Below the pieces are notes generated by a model. It ran no database searches. It saw only the letters and a program-made list of their open reading frames with translations, and was not told the DNA's origin. Shown here in pieces: positions 1 through 8,658 of a stretch of 64,000 nt of DNA. The position numbers were made by a program, and so were the translations under genes. Position 1 is the first letter of the stretch. Every line of letters begins with the position of its first letter. Source of the DNA: Isosphaera pallida ATCC 43644 (GTDB lineage Bacteria; Planctomycetota; Planctomycetia; Isosphaerales; Isosphaeraceae); the NCBI RefSeq assembly GCF_000186345.1, contig NC_014962.1, positions 2,170,001 to 2,234,000 of the forward strand, written 5' to 3'.

Positions 1-397
1 ACATCAGACCCGTGACCACCGTAGGGATTGCCAACGGCAGATCAATGAACGCGTTGACCCAACGTTTGCCCACGAACTCCCGGCGCGCTATCACCCAAGC
101 GGTGAGGGTGCCCATCACCGCATTGATCACGGTCATGACGGCAGCGGTGGTCAACGTCAAAACCAGGGCGTGCCGCGCAAAGGGGTCGAGCAACGCGCTG
201 AGCAACGCCGAGGGACCCGAGCGGATCGCTTCCACCCCCAACGCACCCAGGGGCAACACGATCATGACCGCAAGGTAGCCAATCGCTAACCCCCGTAGAA
301 TCAGACCGCCGACCGAAGGTGGTCGTCCTCGATCGGTCCCCAGCACCACGTTTCGCCACCAACGCCCCATCCAGGTGGCGTCCTTCGTTGCCGTCAT
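1..397 (-). CDS. cysT: Sulfate ABC transporter permease CysT/CysU, partial (3' end off window)
   Basis: Only the first 132 codons are present; the gene runs off the left edge. The start is an ATG at 397, preceded by GGAGGAGGG about 12 bases upstream. After a short basic cytoplasmic tail there is a membrane segment (LAIGYLAVMIVLPLGALGV, near residues 38-56), then a second hydrophobic stretch and the run FVGKRWVNAFIDLPLAIPTV, which matches the permease core of CysT (FPGKR...DLPFALPT in known homologues). It would form the inner-membrane channel for sulfate/thiosulfate together with CysW and the ATPase CysA, presumably beyond the edge. It lies 110 bases downstream of the binding-protein gene on the same strand, so the two are probably cotranscribed. 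A related anion permease is possible, but the neighbour supports sulfate. Confidence 0.88.
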   Translation of the reverse strand, partial: MTATKDATWMGRWWRNVVLGTDRGRPPSVGGLILRGLAIGYLAVMIVLPLGALGVEAIRSGPSALLSALLDPFARHALVLTLTTAAVMTVINAVMGTLTAWVIARREFVGKRWVNAFIDLPLAIPTVVTGLM

Positions 398-507
398 GGT
401 TCGCCGTGCCCTCCTCCTGGTGGCTCCGCTTGGTTCGATTTGGTCGTGGGAGTGATCCACAACCGATCGTGTCAGAATAAGAACTGGTTCATTTGGAATA
501 AGGTTTT

Positions 508-1605
508 TTACGCTCGTAAGTTCAACAAAGCACGGGTCCAAACGCCTTCGGGTCCATACAAACGTTGGGCGACCTCCTCCCAGCCACCCAACTCGTCGAT
601 GGTCCAGGCGTCGGGGGGACGATCGACCCGCAACCGCCGGAAGCCGAACTCCGCCAAGGCGTCCTGTCCGGGATCGCTCCGGAGGAACTCTAGGAACGAA
701 CGGGCGAGATCCCGCGTCCCGTGTCGCTCCACTGAACGCTCCAGGATTGCGGCGGGCGTCTCGACGATCAGCGTATGGAGCGGCGTAAAGTAGGGCAGGG
801 GGGTACGGTTCCGCTCGCGGGCGCGGCGATGTTGGAGCAAGACTTCATTCTCATAGGTCAATGCTGCGTCGCCCAGACCATCCTCGAAGACCATCAAGCT
901 GTGACGGGCTGAGGCGTCCAGGGTGACCACGTTACGTCGGAGGCCCTGAAAAAGGTGGTCGATGTCGCTGGGAGACCACCCTTCCCGAAGCGCTGCGCCA
1001 TAGACGGCGTTGAGGTTCCAACGCGCCCCGCCGGAAGTTTTGGGGTCGGGGAAGACCAGTTGAAGTCCGGGACGGGCGAGGTCGGTGAACCGTTCCAGCC
1101 GCCAGGGGTTGCCGGGACGGTGAACGATCACGACCCGGCTTTCGGCCACCACGCCGCCGGGGGGGGAGTCCCAGTCTTGGGCGACCAAGCCGGCGCGAAC
1201 CAGAGGCCGAACGTCCCCCACATGCGAAAGCAACGCCACATCAGCGTCCAGACCGGATGCCAAGGCGCGGGATTGCGCGCCGCTGGGTCCATAGGATTCC
1301 TCGAACCGGACGGGGCGTCCGGTTTGGTGCCGAAACCACGCTTGGAAACGAGGAAGAACTGCCTCGCGCATCGCCTCGCGGATGACGGAATAAGCGGCGA
1401 GGGTCAACGTGTCGGCATGATCGTCCGAGGGTCCACACCCGGTGACGGAACCACCCAAAGACAGACCACCAGCGACCCATCCAACGGCGGATCGGCACCA
1501 GCGTCGGCGGGTCCAGACCAACGCGAGCCCGACGGAGGCGTCATCCTCCCGCCACGCGATTTGCGACGTGTCGCATGCGGTACGATCTCCCTCCAACCCG
1601 CTCAT
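508..1605 (-). CDS. sbp: Sulfate/thiosulfate-binding lipoprotein of an ABC transporter
   Basis: Predicted 366 aa. It captures sulfate outside the inner membrane and delivers it to the CysT permease encoded just downstream. The run PDPKTSGGARW is a signature of the sulfate-binding family, as are FEESYGPSGAQSRA and ALTYENE. The export signal has a twin arginine (RRRW near residue 33), a hydrophobic core and a lipobox VTGC with Cys57, so the mature protein is probably a lipoprotein. I chose the ATG at 1605 because GGAG lies ten bases upstream; this leaves an unusually long n-region. A TTG at codon 29 would give a more normal signal peptide, and the frame stays open upstream to 1689. The fold could bind another oxyanion (molybdate), but length and motifs favour sulfate. 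Confidence 0.87.
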   Translation of the reverse strand: MSGLEGDRTACDTSQIAWREDDASVGLALVWTRRRWCRSAVGWVAGGLSLGGSVTGCGPSDDHADTLTLAAYSVIREAMREAVLPRFQAWFRHQTGRPVRFEESYGPSGAQSRALASGLDADVALLSHVGDVRPLVRAGLVAQDWDSPPGGVVAESRVVIVHRPGNPWRLERFTDLARPGLQLVFPDPKTSGGARWNLNAVYGAALREGWSPSDIDHLFQGLRRNVVTLDASARHSLMVFEDGLGDAALTYENEVLLQHRRARERNRTPLPYFTPLHTLIVETPAAILERSVERHGTRDLARSFLEFLRSDPGQDALAEFGFRRLRVDRPPDAWTIDELGGWEEVAQRLYGPEGVWTRALLNLRA

Positions 1606-1838
1606 CAACCGCCATCTCCATCGAGCCGTCTTTCCCACATCCTTCCCGGGCATGGTGGCGCGTTGGGGACGATTGGTCAAGTCGATCAAGTCGGCTTGTC
1701 AAATCGGCGCACATTGGGCCCAATGGCTCGGGTACTTCGCTTTTTGTGTGCAAGGATGTCCTGTTCCGTTTCTCCCGCCCCCTCGCCCATGCGACTCGGA
1801 ACAGCTTACCGTCTCCAGGGAAAGGACGCGGTTCCTCC
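1606..1838. promoter_or_regulatory. Divergent intergenic region between sulfate transporter and glycosyltransferase
   Basis: This 233-base gap separates two divergently transcribed genes and must hold at least two promoters. I see no convincing -35/-10 pair, and no obvious CysB-type or other operator. Open frames across it are extensions of the flanking genes. Confidence 0.35.
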
Positions 1839-3728
1839 ATGACTCCGCTCGACCGACCACGCGACTCCGTAGCGACCGACTCGGTTTCGAGGTTGGCCCG
1901 CATGGTCTCCATGTGGACAACCCCCGCCGCGTTGGGGCTGCTGAGCCTGTCCCTGGCGTTCCTGGGCAACGCTTCGACTCCACTTTGGGACCGCGACGAA
2001 CCCCGCTACGCGGTCTGTGCGCGGGAGATGGGTCAGTCGGGCGACTACATCCGACCCACCTACAACGCCGAACCCCGCCACCAAAAGCCAGTGCTGATTT
2101 ACTGGTTGATGCAACCGGGGCGTTGGCTGGCAGGCGACACTCCTTTTGGCGCGCGGTTGACTTCTGGGGTGATGGGAATGTTGACCGTGTTGCTGGTCTG
2201 GTCCACCGGACAACGCCTACATGGTCCAGGCGGCGGGCTTTGGCCGGGTCTGATTCTGGCCACCATGCCGCTCATGGTCGTCGAATCCAAACTCGCCACC
2301 ACCGACGCGACCCTCGCCTTCTTTGTTACCCTGAGCTTCCGCGCCTTGTGGGAACTCTCCCAAAACCCGCCCCGTCATCCCTCCTTCTGGGCCGCGGTCT
2401 TTTGGATCGCCCAGGCTCTGGGGATTCTAACCAAAGGCCCAGTGGCCCCGGCGGTGTTGATTGCCTCCAGCCTAACCACGTTGGCGTTGGGCGGACGTTG
2501 CGCCGTGGTCGGTTGGAGCCGTCTGAAGTGGAAATGGGGTCCCCTGTTGGCGTTGGTGATCGCCGCCCCCTGGTACGTCGCCATTGAACTTGCGACCCAA
2601 GGCGAGTTTTCCCGACAGATGATCGGCTATCATGTCATCGAGCGGGCCACCCGCGACCTAGAGAGTCACGGCGGCTTCCCCGGCTTCTACGTGGTCGGTC
2701 TGATCGGCTTGTGTTTCCCCTGGTCGGTATTGTTCGGCCCGATGCTTCGCAACGCCCGCCGCGAGCTCAAAACGGCCACCGATCCCAACCGCGTTCATGG
2801 TCTGGCCTTCTGGCTGGGCGCGGTGTTAGGACCTTTGATGCTTTTCGAGCTGGCCCGGACCAAACTTATTCACTACATCCTGCCGGTCTTGCCCCCCCTG
2901 GCACTCCTGGTGGGCGACTGGCTCAAGCGTCGCCTCGACGCGGACCGTCACGCGGTCGTGGTACCAGCATCCCCAGCGGAGATCGCGCGGGACAACGTCA
3001 GCCTGAGTGCCCGTTGGCCACGTTGGGGGTTGCGTTTGGGAGCTGCGTTAATCATCCCCGCCGGAATTGCTGCGGCGGTCTTGCCCTCCCAAACGACCCT
3101 CGCCGCGCTGTCCCGAAGCGCCTCGGCCTCCCCCTGGCCGTCCTGGTCGTCGTATGAGTTGATGATTCCCTGGCCAATTGGGTTGGGATTGGCAGCGATG
3201 AGCCTCTCGCTGGGGGTGGCGAGTCTGACGGCGGCCTCAACACTGAGGGAACCATGTCCGGACTGGTTGCGGGCTGCCAAACGTCTGGCTTTAGGATCCA
3301 CGCTCGCCCTCTTCATCTTGGGTGGATGGGTCGCGCCGATCGCCGGACGCCATACCCTGGCCTGGCGACTAGCCAAGGCGCTCGAACGCCGCGAACGCGC
3401 AGAAAACCTCATTCCCGTCATGGTCGGCTACCGCTCCGCCGCCGTGGTCCACATGGTCGGACACCCCCTCCCTATGCCCGAGAATCTGGAGCAACTCCTC
3501 GCCCTTGTGGAACAGCACGGCGCGGTTCAACTAGGAATTGATCCGCGGGGTCTGCCAAAACTGAAGGCTGACCCACGGTTCGGAGTCGAACGCCTGGAGG
3601 ACCTCGCTGGATTCGACGCCGAAAAAGGCTGCTGGCGCGACTTAGTTCTGGTCCGCTTAACCACGCGGCGGGTTCCCCTGTTGGCTCAACCAATCGACGA
3701 CACCTTCAACACGATGCGACGACGTTGA
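1839..3728 (+). CDS. Glycosyltransferase family 39 / ArnT-like membrane protein
   Basis: Predicted 629 aa integral membrane protein. Residues 53-57 (DEPRY, in WDRDEPRYA) form the acidic loop motif of ArnT and protein O-mannosyltransferases; the acidic residues take part in transfer of a sugar from a polyprenyl-phosphate donor. Ten or more hydrophobic segments follow, with HQKPVLIYWLMQP and ILTKGPVAPAVL typical of the family. The C-terminal 130 residues form a soluble region. The likely acceptor (lipid A, cell-wall glycan or protein) cannot be read from sequence. I take the ATG at 1839: the upstream in-frame stretch has no family similarity and overlaps the divergent promoter region. It converges on the SUI1 gene across a 56-base gap containing a short T-run. 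Confidence 0.85.
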   Translation: MTPLDRPRDSVATDSVSRLARMVSMWTTPAALGLLSLSLAFLGNASTPLWDRDEPRYAVCAREMGQSGDYIRPTYNAEPRHQKPVLIYWLMQPGRWLAGDTPFGARLTSGVMGMLTVLLVWSTGQRLHGPGGGLWPGLILATMPLMVVESKLATTDATLAFFVTLSFRALWELSQNPPRHPSFWAAVFWIAQALGILTKGPVAPAVLIASSLTTLALGGRCAVVGWSRLKWKWGPLLALVIAAPWYVAIELATQGEFSRQMIGYHVIERATRDLESHGGFPGFYVVGLIGLCFPWSVLFGPMLRNARRELKTATDPNRVHGLAFWLGAVLGPLMLFELARTKLIHYILPVLPPLALLVGDWLKRRLDADRHAVVVPASPAEIARDNVSLSARWPRWGLRLGAALIIPAGIAAAVLPSQTTLAALSRSASASPWPSWSSYELMIPWPIGLGLAAMSLSLGVASLTAASTLREPCPDWLRAAKRLALGSTLALFILGGWVAPIAGRHTLAWRLAKALERRERAENLIPVMVGYRSAAVVHMVGHPLPMPENLEQLLALVEQHGAVQLGIDPRGLPKLKADPRFGVERLEDLAGFDAEKGCWRDLVLVRLTTRRVPLLAQPIDDTFNTMRRR

Positions 3729-3784
3729 ACCGATCAGAACCGCGTTCCCAACATTTTTTCCCTCTCGCCGCGCTTCGCCCGGCT

Positions 3785-4135
3785 TCATCCTTTGACGCGA
3801 TATCCAATCGCTGTCAACTCCGCGCGGATGGTCTCGAGATGGTCACCCTGAAGTTCAATACGCCCCTCCTTGAAGGTTCCACCTGAACTGCAACGAGTTT
3901 TGAGTCGCGACAGCAGGGCAGATAGATCGTTACCTTGGGGATCCAAACCGCAAACCAGACTTACCCATTTGCCGTTGGCGCGTTTCTCTTTGCGAAGTGT
4001 CGCAGTCTGGGTCCGTGGGTCGAGCCGAAACGGGGTTGAGGATGGGGCCGGACAAACACACGCGGTCTCCAGCGCTGCGCAGCGCTCACAAACGGGAGGG
4101 CGGTCGAACGGGGTGCCGGCGAACAGGCGTTGCAT
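3785..4135 (-). CDS. yciH: SUI1-family translation initiation factor (YciH-like)
   Basis: Predicted 116 aa. The C-terminal 75 residues are a SUI1/eIF1 domain: TATLRKEKRANGKWVSLVCG, then a helix leading to CSSGGTFKEGRIELQGDH, the conserved glycine-rich segment, and a final IRAELTAIGYRVKG. Bacterial homologues (YciH) influence start-codon selection on the 30S subunit. The N-terminal 40 residues carry four cysteines (CERC, then CVC), perhaps a small metal site; many bacterial YciH proteins have a short disordered tail instead. The ATG at 4135 gives normal family length; the frame is open to 4414 but the extra residues look non-coding. It converges with the glycosyltransferase and diverges from ubiX. 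Confidence 0.85.
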   Translation of the reverse strand: MQRLFAGTPFDRPPVCERCAALETACVCPAPSSTPFRLDPRTQTATLRKEKRANGKWVSLVCGLDPQGNDLSALLSRLKTRCSSGGTFKEGRIELQGDHLETIRAELTAIGYRVKG

Positions 4136-4356
4136 CGTGTCGAAGCCTTTCGATTCGATCGCTTGAGAGTCGATTTCATTTCTCGGACATCTTCGAATCA
4201 AGAAGGCCGAGTGAGGCGTCGCCGCCTGGTTCGGTTTCCGCCTCTTGATTTTGGTCAAACAATGAATGGGACGACAAGACGAGACCGAACCGGTCTCTAA
4301 AACGGTTCGATCGCGGCTCGTCCCCACTTGGTCTTGCCCCTCTAGGATCCTCCTTG

Positions 4357-5088
4357 ATGACCGAACACCTGGCCACCACCGACGGCAACGCGAACTTGAA
4401 CCCAACGCCGGCATGGGTGGCGTCGCCCATGCCCCGGCAACGTCCGGTGGTGCTGGGCATGACCGGGGCCAGCGGCGCGCCTTACGCCGTGGGACTGCTG
4501 CGGACCCTGTGTCGAGCCGGTTTGGAGGTCCATTTGACTATCAGTCCCTCAGCCGCTCAGGTGTTGCGGGAAGAGATGGGCATCGCGGTGGCCCTCAACC
4601 GCTTCGATCCCTCCGTCTTCGGCGACCTGGGAGCTGCGCGGCTGCATTATCACCACCACGCCGACTTCGGCGCAGGAATCGCCAGCGGATCCTTCCTCAC
4701 CGCCGGCATGGTCATCGCGCCTTGCAGTATGAGTACACTCGCCTCGATCGCTCACGGCATCACCACGAACTTAATCACCCGTGCCGCCGATGTTCACCTC
4801 AAGGAACGTCGCAAGTTGATCGTGGTACCTCGAGAAACCCCGTTGAGCTTGGTTCACCTGGAGAATATGCTCAGGGTTACCCAAGCCGGAGCGGTTGTCC
4901 TGCCGGCGATGCCGGGATGGTATCACCGCCCCCAATCGTTCGATGACCTGATTGGCTTCATCGTGGGTCGCATTTGCGACCAACTCGGTTTGGAAAACCG
5001 CCTCATCAAGCGTTGGGGCCAATCGGTTCCACAGGGGGATCAGACCACCGACCGGCCTCCTCGAACACCGTCCCCCCATCTCCATTGA
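4357..5088 (+). CDS. ubiX: Flavin prenyltransferase UbiX
   Basis: Predicted 243 aa, with a 25-residue N-terminal tail longer than usual. UbiX attaches dimethylallyl to FMN to make the prenylated flavin cofactor of UbiD-type decarboxylases. The N-terminal flavin loop is GMTGASGAPYAV (residues 34-45); the later conserved segments ITRAADVHLKERRKLIVVPR and ETPLSLVHLENM are diagnostic, as is APCSMSTLASIAHG. The ATG at 4357 follows AGGATCCTCCTTG, a reasonable ribosome-binding site; a TTG just before it is in frame. It heads a same-strand cluster with an SDR (66 bases on) and a UbiA prenyltransferase, which points to quinone biosynthesis. No UbiD partner lies in the window. Confidence 0.95.
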   Translation: MTEHLATTDGNANLNPTPAWVASPMPRQRPVVLGMTGASGAPYAVGLLRTLCRAGLEVHLTISPSAAQVLREEMGIAVALNRFDPSVFGDLGAARLHYHHHADFGAGIASGSFLTAGMVIAPCSMSTLASIAHGITTNLITRAADVHLKERRKLIVVPRETPLSLVHLENMLRVTQAGAVVLPAMPGWYHRPQSFDDLIGFIVGRICDQLGLENRLIKRWGQSVPQGDQTTDRPPRTPSPHLH

Positions 5089-5154
5089 CATTGACCTTAG
5101 TTGATTTTCTCCCCACGCCGCGTATGGCTCCGCCACGGACCGGGAAGCGCCTCC

Positions 5155-6171
5155 ATGACCACGTTCCCTCCGACCCAGGTTCGGGCCCGTCTTGGCATCT
5201 CACCGCGTGAAGTGGGACGGCCCTATCAGATCATCCTCATCACGGGAGCCTCCAGTGGTCTTGGAGCGGCCCTCGCTCGGGTCATGGCTCGTCCCGGTCG
5301 GTTCCTCGCTCTCACCGCCCGCCGCGTCGATCGTCTGCACCGGGTCGCCCAAGAGGCGCGGGAACGCGGCGCTGAAACGTTGGAAATCCCCGCCGATCTC
5401 AGTATCTCCAGCGGCCCCCGGATCATTTTGGAAAAAACCCTCGATGCCTTTGGCGGCCTCGACGTATTAGTAAATAACGCCGGCCTGGGATTGCCCCAAC
5501 TCTTCCACGGTACCGAATCCCAAGCGCTCCGCTCGCAGATCGAAGTCAATTTCACTGCCCCTCTTATGCTGACTCATCGGGCTTTGCCCCATCTCATTGC
5601 ACGCAAGGGCATGGTAATCAACATTTCTTCCGCAATCACCTCGGTCCCGATTCCATTTTTGGGAGCTTACGGTGCGACCAAGGCGGGATTGTCTTACTGG
5701 AACGACGCGCTGCGGCGTGAGGTCGCCCATCTAGGCGTGCGGGTCTGTTTGGTGGAGCCTGGACCAATCCAGACTGAGTTTCACGAGGCGCTCGTGGAGC
5801 GCGCTGGGGGAGAGCGGCAACTCGCCGAAACTATGGACCCGCCACCCTTTTTGACTGCCCGCGTTGACGATGTGGCCCAACGGGTCGCCAGCCTGTTGGA
5901 CCGCCCTCGCAGACGGATCGCGCCGCTGCGTCGCATGACGGTCCCCTGGGATTGGCTAGGCGCGTTGTTCCGCTTGGTTCCGCCGCTGGGTGACGCCGTG
6001 GCCCAAGCGGCGATCCGCCGTTACGCCCACAACCAGGAGATCGCCTCCCCCACCCGCGGCGACACCCCCCTCGACAATGTCTCCTACCAACGACTCCAGG
6101 CCGGTCTACCCACCCGCCCGGTCAGAACCTCGTTTCACGACGGCTCCGCCCAATCCAACCCACGTGATTGA
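5155..6171 (+). CDS. Short-chain dehydrogenase/reductase (SDR) family oxidoreductase
   Basis: Predicted 338 aa. A classical SDR Rossmann fold: the cofactor loop TGASSGLG at residues 30-37, NNAG in VLVNNAGLG, catalytic Ser in INISSA, and Tyr172/Lys176 in YGATK, followed by VEPGPIQTEF. All catalytic residues are present, so an active NAD(P)H-dependent reductase is likely; the substrate is unknown. It is longer than the usual 250-280 residues because of a C-terminal extension rich in Pro/Arg. It sits between ubiX and ubiA (gaps 66 and 43 bases), so a role in lipid or quinone metabolism is plausible but is only inferred from context. The ATG at 5155 follows GGGAAGCGCCTCC; an upstream in-frame TTG at 5101 is less likely. 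Confidence 0.88.
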   Translation: MTTFPPTQVRARLGISPREVGRPYQIILITGASSGLGAALARVMARPGRFLALTARRVDRLHRVAQEARERGAETLEIPADLSISSGPRIILEKTLDAFGGLDVLVNNAGLGLPQLFHGTESQALRSQIEVNFTAPLMLTHRALPHLIARKGMVINISSAITSVPIPFLGAYGATKAGLSYWNDALRREVAHLGVRVCLVEPGPIQTEFHEALVERAGGERQLAETMDPPPFLTARVDDVAQRVASLLDRPRRRIAPLRRMTVPWDWLGALFRLVPPLGDAVAQAAIRRYAHNQEIASPTRGDTPLDNVSYQRLQAGLPTRPVRTSFHDGSAQSNPRD

Positions 6172-6214
6172 TGGACTGGATTTGAACCAAATTGCATTGA
6201 ACCACCTAAACCGT

Positions 6215-7204
6215 ATGAGTTCTCCGATTTTCGAGCCTTCGAACCGGTTGCCCTCCCCGCCCGATCACCCGGTCCACGCGAGTCTATCCCCAGTAGGATC
6301 GCCTTCCGCTGCCGACCCGCCCGCGAACCTGTGGCAAGCGACCCGTCGGGCTCTGGAGATGATCAAGTTCAGCCACACCCTCTTTGCCCTCCCGTTCGCC
6401 CTGCTGGGGGCGGCTTTGGCAGCGAAGGGGCCAGACGGCTGGCGGGGACGTCCTCAGGATTTTGTTGGCATCCTCATCTGCATGGCCACCGCGCGTTCGG
6501 CGGCGATGGCGTTCAACCGACTGGTCGATCGTCGCTACGACGCGGCAAATCCCCGCACCGCCAACCGTCACCTCGCCACTGGCGCGCTTTCGGTCAACTT
6601 CGCCCGGCTCTTCGCCCTGACTAACACTGGGCTCTTCATCGCGGCCACGTCGCTGTTCCTGCCCAACTGGCTGCCGTTGGCCCTCTCGGTGCCAGTTCTC
6701 CTGTGGCTTTTGGGCTATTCCTACGCCAAGCGGTTTACCTCGTTGGCTCACTATTGGTTAGGTCTAGCACTGGGAATGGCCCCCCTGGCCGCCTGGATCG
6801 CCTTGCGCGGCGATGTGGCGTGGACCCCAGTGATTTTGAGCGCGGTCGTACTGTTTTGGGTAGGGGGATTCGATATTATCTACGCTTGCCAAGACGTGGA
6901 TTTCGATCGCGCTGTTGGGCTTCGCAGCATTCCCGCACGTCTTGGGGTCTCACGCGCGCTTTGGGTGGCACGCATGTCCCACGCTCTTATGCTGGTTTGT
7001 CTCTTGATTTTAGGCCAGGCGGCAGGTCTGGGTTGGATTTACCACCTGGGGGTGGCTGTCGTCGCTTTAGTGCTGTTGGCGGAACACCTTGTGGTGCGCT
7101 CTGACGACCTAGCACGGATCAACCTCGCCTTCTTCCAACTCAACGTCGTCATCAGTGTCGGGCTTCTCATGGTTGGTCTGCTCGATTTGACCTTCTTGGG
7201 GTGA
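6215..7204 (+). CDS. UbiA-family polyprenyltransferase (MqnP/4-hydroxybenzoate type)
   Basis: Predicted 329 aa integral membrane prenyltransferase with about eight hydrophobic segments. It carries both magnesium-diphosphate motifs: N101-D105-D109 in NRLVDRRYD, then ANPRT, and D227/D231 in CQDVDFDRAVGLRSIPARLG. Family members join a polyprenyl chain to an aromatic acid. In bacteria using the futalosine route to menaquinone a UbiA-like enzyme (MqnP) acts before UbiX/UbiD-type decarboxylation, and the ubiX gene two positions upstream fits that; 4-hydroxybenzoate as substrate cannot be excluded. The family core begins at IKFSHTLFALPFAL (Met49), so the 48-residue Pro-rich N-terminus is either real or the start lies downstream. 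I chose the ATG at 6215. Confidence 0.9.
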   Translation: MSSPIFEPSNRLPSPPDHPVHASLSPVGSPSAADPPANLWQATRRALEMIKFSHTLFALPFALLGAALAAKGPDGWRGRPQDFVGILICMATARSAAMAFNRLVDRRYDAANPRTANRHLATGALSVNFARLFALTNTGLFIAATSLFLPNWLPLALSVPVLLWLLGYSYAKRFTSLAHYWLGLALGMAPLAAWIALRGDVAWTPVILSAVVLFWVGGFDIIYACQDVDFDRAVGLRSIPARLGVSRALWVARMSHALMLVCLLILGQAAGLGWIYHLGVAVVALVLLAEHLVVRSDDLARINLAFFQLNVVISVGLLMVGLLDLTFLG

Positions 7205-7359
7205 GAACGACTCCACTCGTCTCATTGAAGTTGAAGTGGTTGTTAAGTTCTAGCTCAAACCTGCTCTAACCAACAGGATTTTCCAACAAATCGAATAGGC
7301 AAGGTACAGACTTCCGGACGCTTCAACGCTGCACAATCCACGTTCCTTTAGATGAGGAT

Positions 7360-7394
7360 GGCGTTGGGATCATGCAACCCATGATCCCAACGCC
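7360..7394. terminator. Perfect 15-bp hairpin between convergent genes
   Basis: Arms at 7360-7374 and 7380-7394 (GGCGTTGGGATCATG and its exact complement) with a five-base loop CAACC. It lies between the 3' ends of the UbiA-type gene (plus) and the acyltransferase gene (minus). There is no clear T-run on either side, so it may be a bidirectional transcription barrier or RNA-stabilising hairpin and not a classical intrinsic terminator. Confidence 0.65.
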
Positions 7395-7440
7395 GCCGTG
7401 AGTCTTCAAGACCCACGAATCCTCCCACGTCCAAGACGGA

Positions 7441-8658
7441 TTACGCCGGCAACGCCATCGTGCATTTCGGCTTGGACGACGCAAGCTTGGCCGAAGCTGG
7501 TTCGGCCACGAAACTCGAATTAAGCCAACGCGACTCGACCAGGCGATAAAAACCGAAACCAACCGCCAGCGAGGTCAGTGTCGCCGTTGGCACAACCACG
7601 AAGACCATCGCCCAATAGTGGGACAATCCCCATTCGATCAGTCCCGCGCCCACGATCACACAGACTGACAAGTGTGTCAAATAGATACTGAAACAACGCC
7701 GACCTAGCGCTTGGAATGGTTGCGACCATCTAGCCGAAGTCAAGTGTTTGTCGAACCGTCGAAGACCAATCAGGGTCAGCGCGAAGCACGAGGCGACCAG
7801 TTCCTCATGGAGATGATGAATCCAACCCACCACCCCCAACGCCACCAGGGCGGCCATGATGGCTCCACGCATCCGAAGCGCTTCGGGGTCACGGCGTGAT
7901 TCAAACCTCATCGACCAGTGAACCGCCAACCCGCAGGCAAACGCCATCCAATATTGCGTGAAGATGCCCTCAATCGCGCGGGCCCCCCCAATATCCCAAA
8001 TCACCACGCGATAGGCGGCGATCAGACAGGTCAAGACGACCAACGCGCGTTGGGGGTTGCGGGGAAACAACAATAATATGAGCGCACAAATCAAATAGAA
8101 CTGCTCTTGATGGCAAAGGGTCCAGATGACGCCCATATGCAAATGAGCCGTGGCATCCCCCCAACAGCGCCAACGCCAGGTCTCGGTCAGGGTCAGGTTG
8201 CCCACCCACTGCGCGAGCGATAGTTCCTCAGTCGGTGCGATGCGAATACCTTGCCCGGCGTGATACAGATGGCGCAGACCCAGCAGGTCGCACACACCCA
8301 AAACCGCTACAAAAAATCCTAGAGCGATCCAAAGCGGGGGAAAGGTCCGGCGCAGGCGTCGGGTCCAGAAGGTCAAGGGTCGCATCCCTTTGCGACTGGC
8401 TGAATCCAGCGCCGAGGCCAGGCAAAGCCCACTGATGACGAAAAACATCGCAGGACCCAACGCCTGGGATGAGAGAGCGGCCGTCAGCCAGCGAAACCAA
8501 CCTTCCCAGGAGACCGCAGCCAAATCGAGGTAGGCGCGACTCTCCATCCCTTGATGCAGCACCACCGCCGAATGGTCGAACACGACCATGAGGCAAGCCA
8601 ACCCCCTCCAAAGATCGAGCGAGCGATAACGCCCGGCCACCGCGTCTCCCGATCCCAT
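7441..8658 (-). CDS. Membrane acyltransferase, acyltransferase-3 (OafA/YrhL) family
   Basis: Predicted 405 aa with about ten membrane segments. The N-terminal run YRSLDLWRGLACLMVVFDHS has the catalytic-type His of the family, followed by ALGPAMFFVISGLCLASAL (the FFVLSGF-like motif) and a basic loop WTRRLRRTFPPLWIAL. Such enzymes O-acylate sugars of surface polysaccharides, peptidoglycan or lipids; the acceptor here is unknown. I placed the start at the ATG at 8658 because GGAGGTGAT (8662-8670) is a near-perfect Shine-Dalgarno seven bases upstream and the protein then begins just before the conserved segment. An ATG at 8688 and a TTG at 8718 are in frame but have no such site. Confidence 0.88.
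   Translation of the reverse strand: MGSGDAVAGRYRSLDLWRGLACLMVVFDHSAVVLHQGMESRAYLDLAAVSWEGWFRWLTAALSSQALGPAMFFVISGLCLASALDSASRKGMRPLTFWTRRLRRTFPPLWIALGFFVAVLGVCDLLGLRHLYHAGQGIRIAPTEELSLAQWVGNLTLTETWRWRCWGDATAHLHMGVIWTLCHQEQFYLICALILLLFPRNPQRALVVLTCLIAAYRVVIWDIGGARAIEGIFTQYWMAFACGLAVHWSMRFESRRDPEALRMRGAIMAALVALGVVGWIHHLHEELVASCFALTLIGLRRFDKHLTSARWSQPFQALGRRCFSIYLTHLSVCVIVGAGLIEWGLSHYWAMVFVVVPTATLTSLAVGFGFYRLVESRWLNSSFVAEPASAKLASSKPKCTMALPA

Noticed and set aside
42-362. 106-codon minus-strand frame at the left edge
   Set aside because: It is in a different frame from the CysT permease, whose membrane and DLPLAIPT motifs show the true frame.
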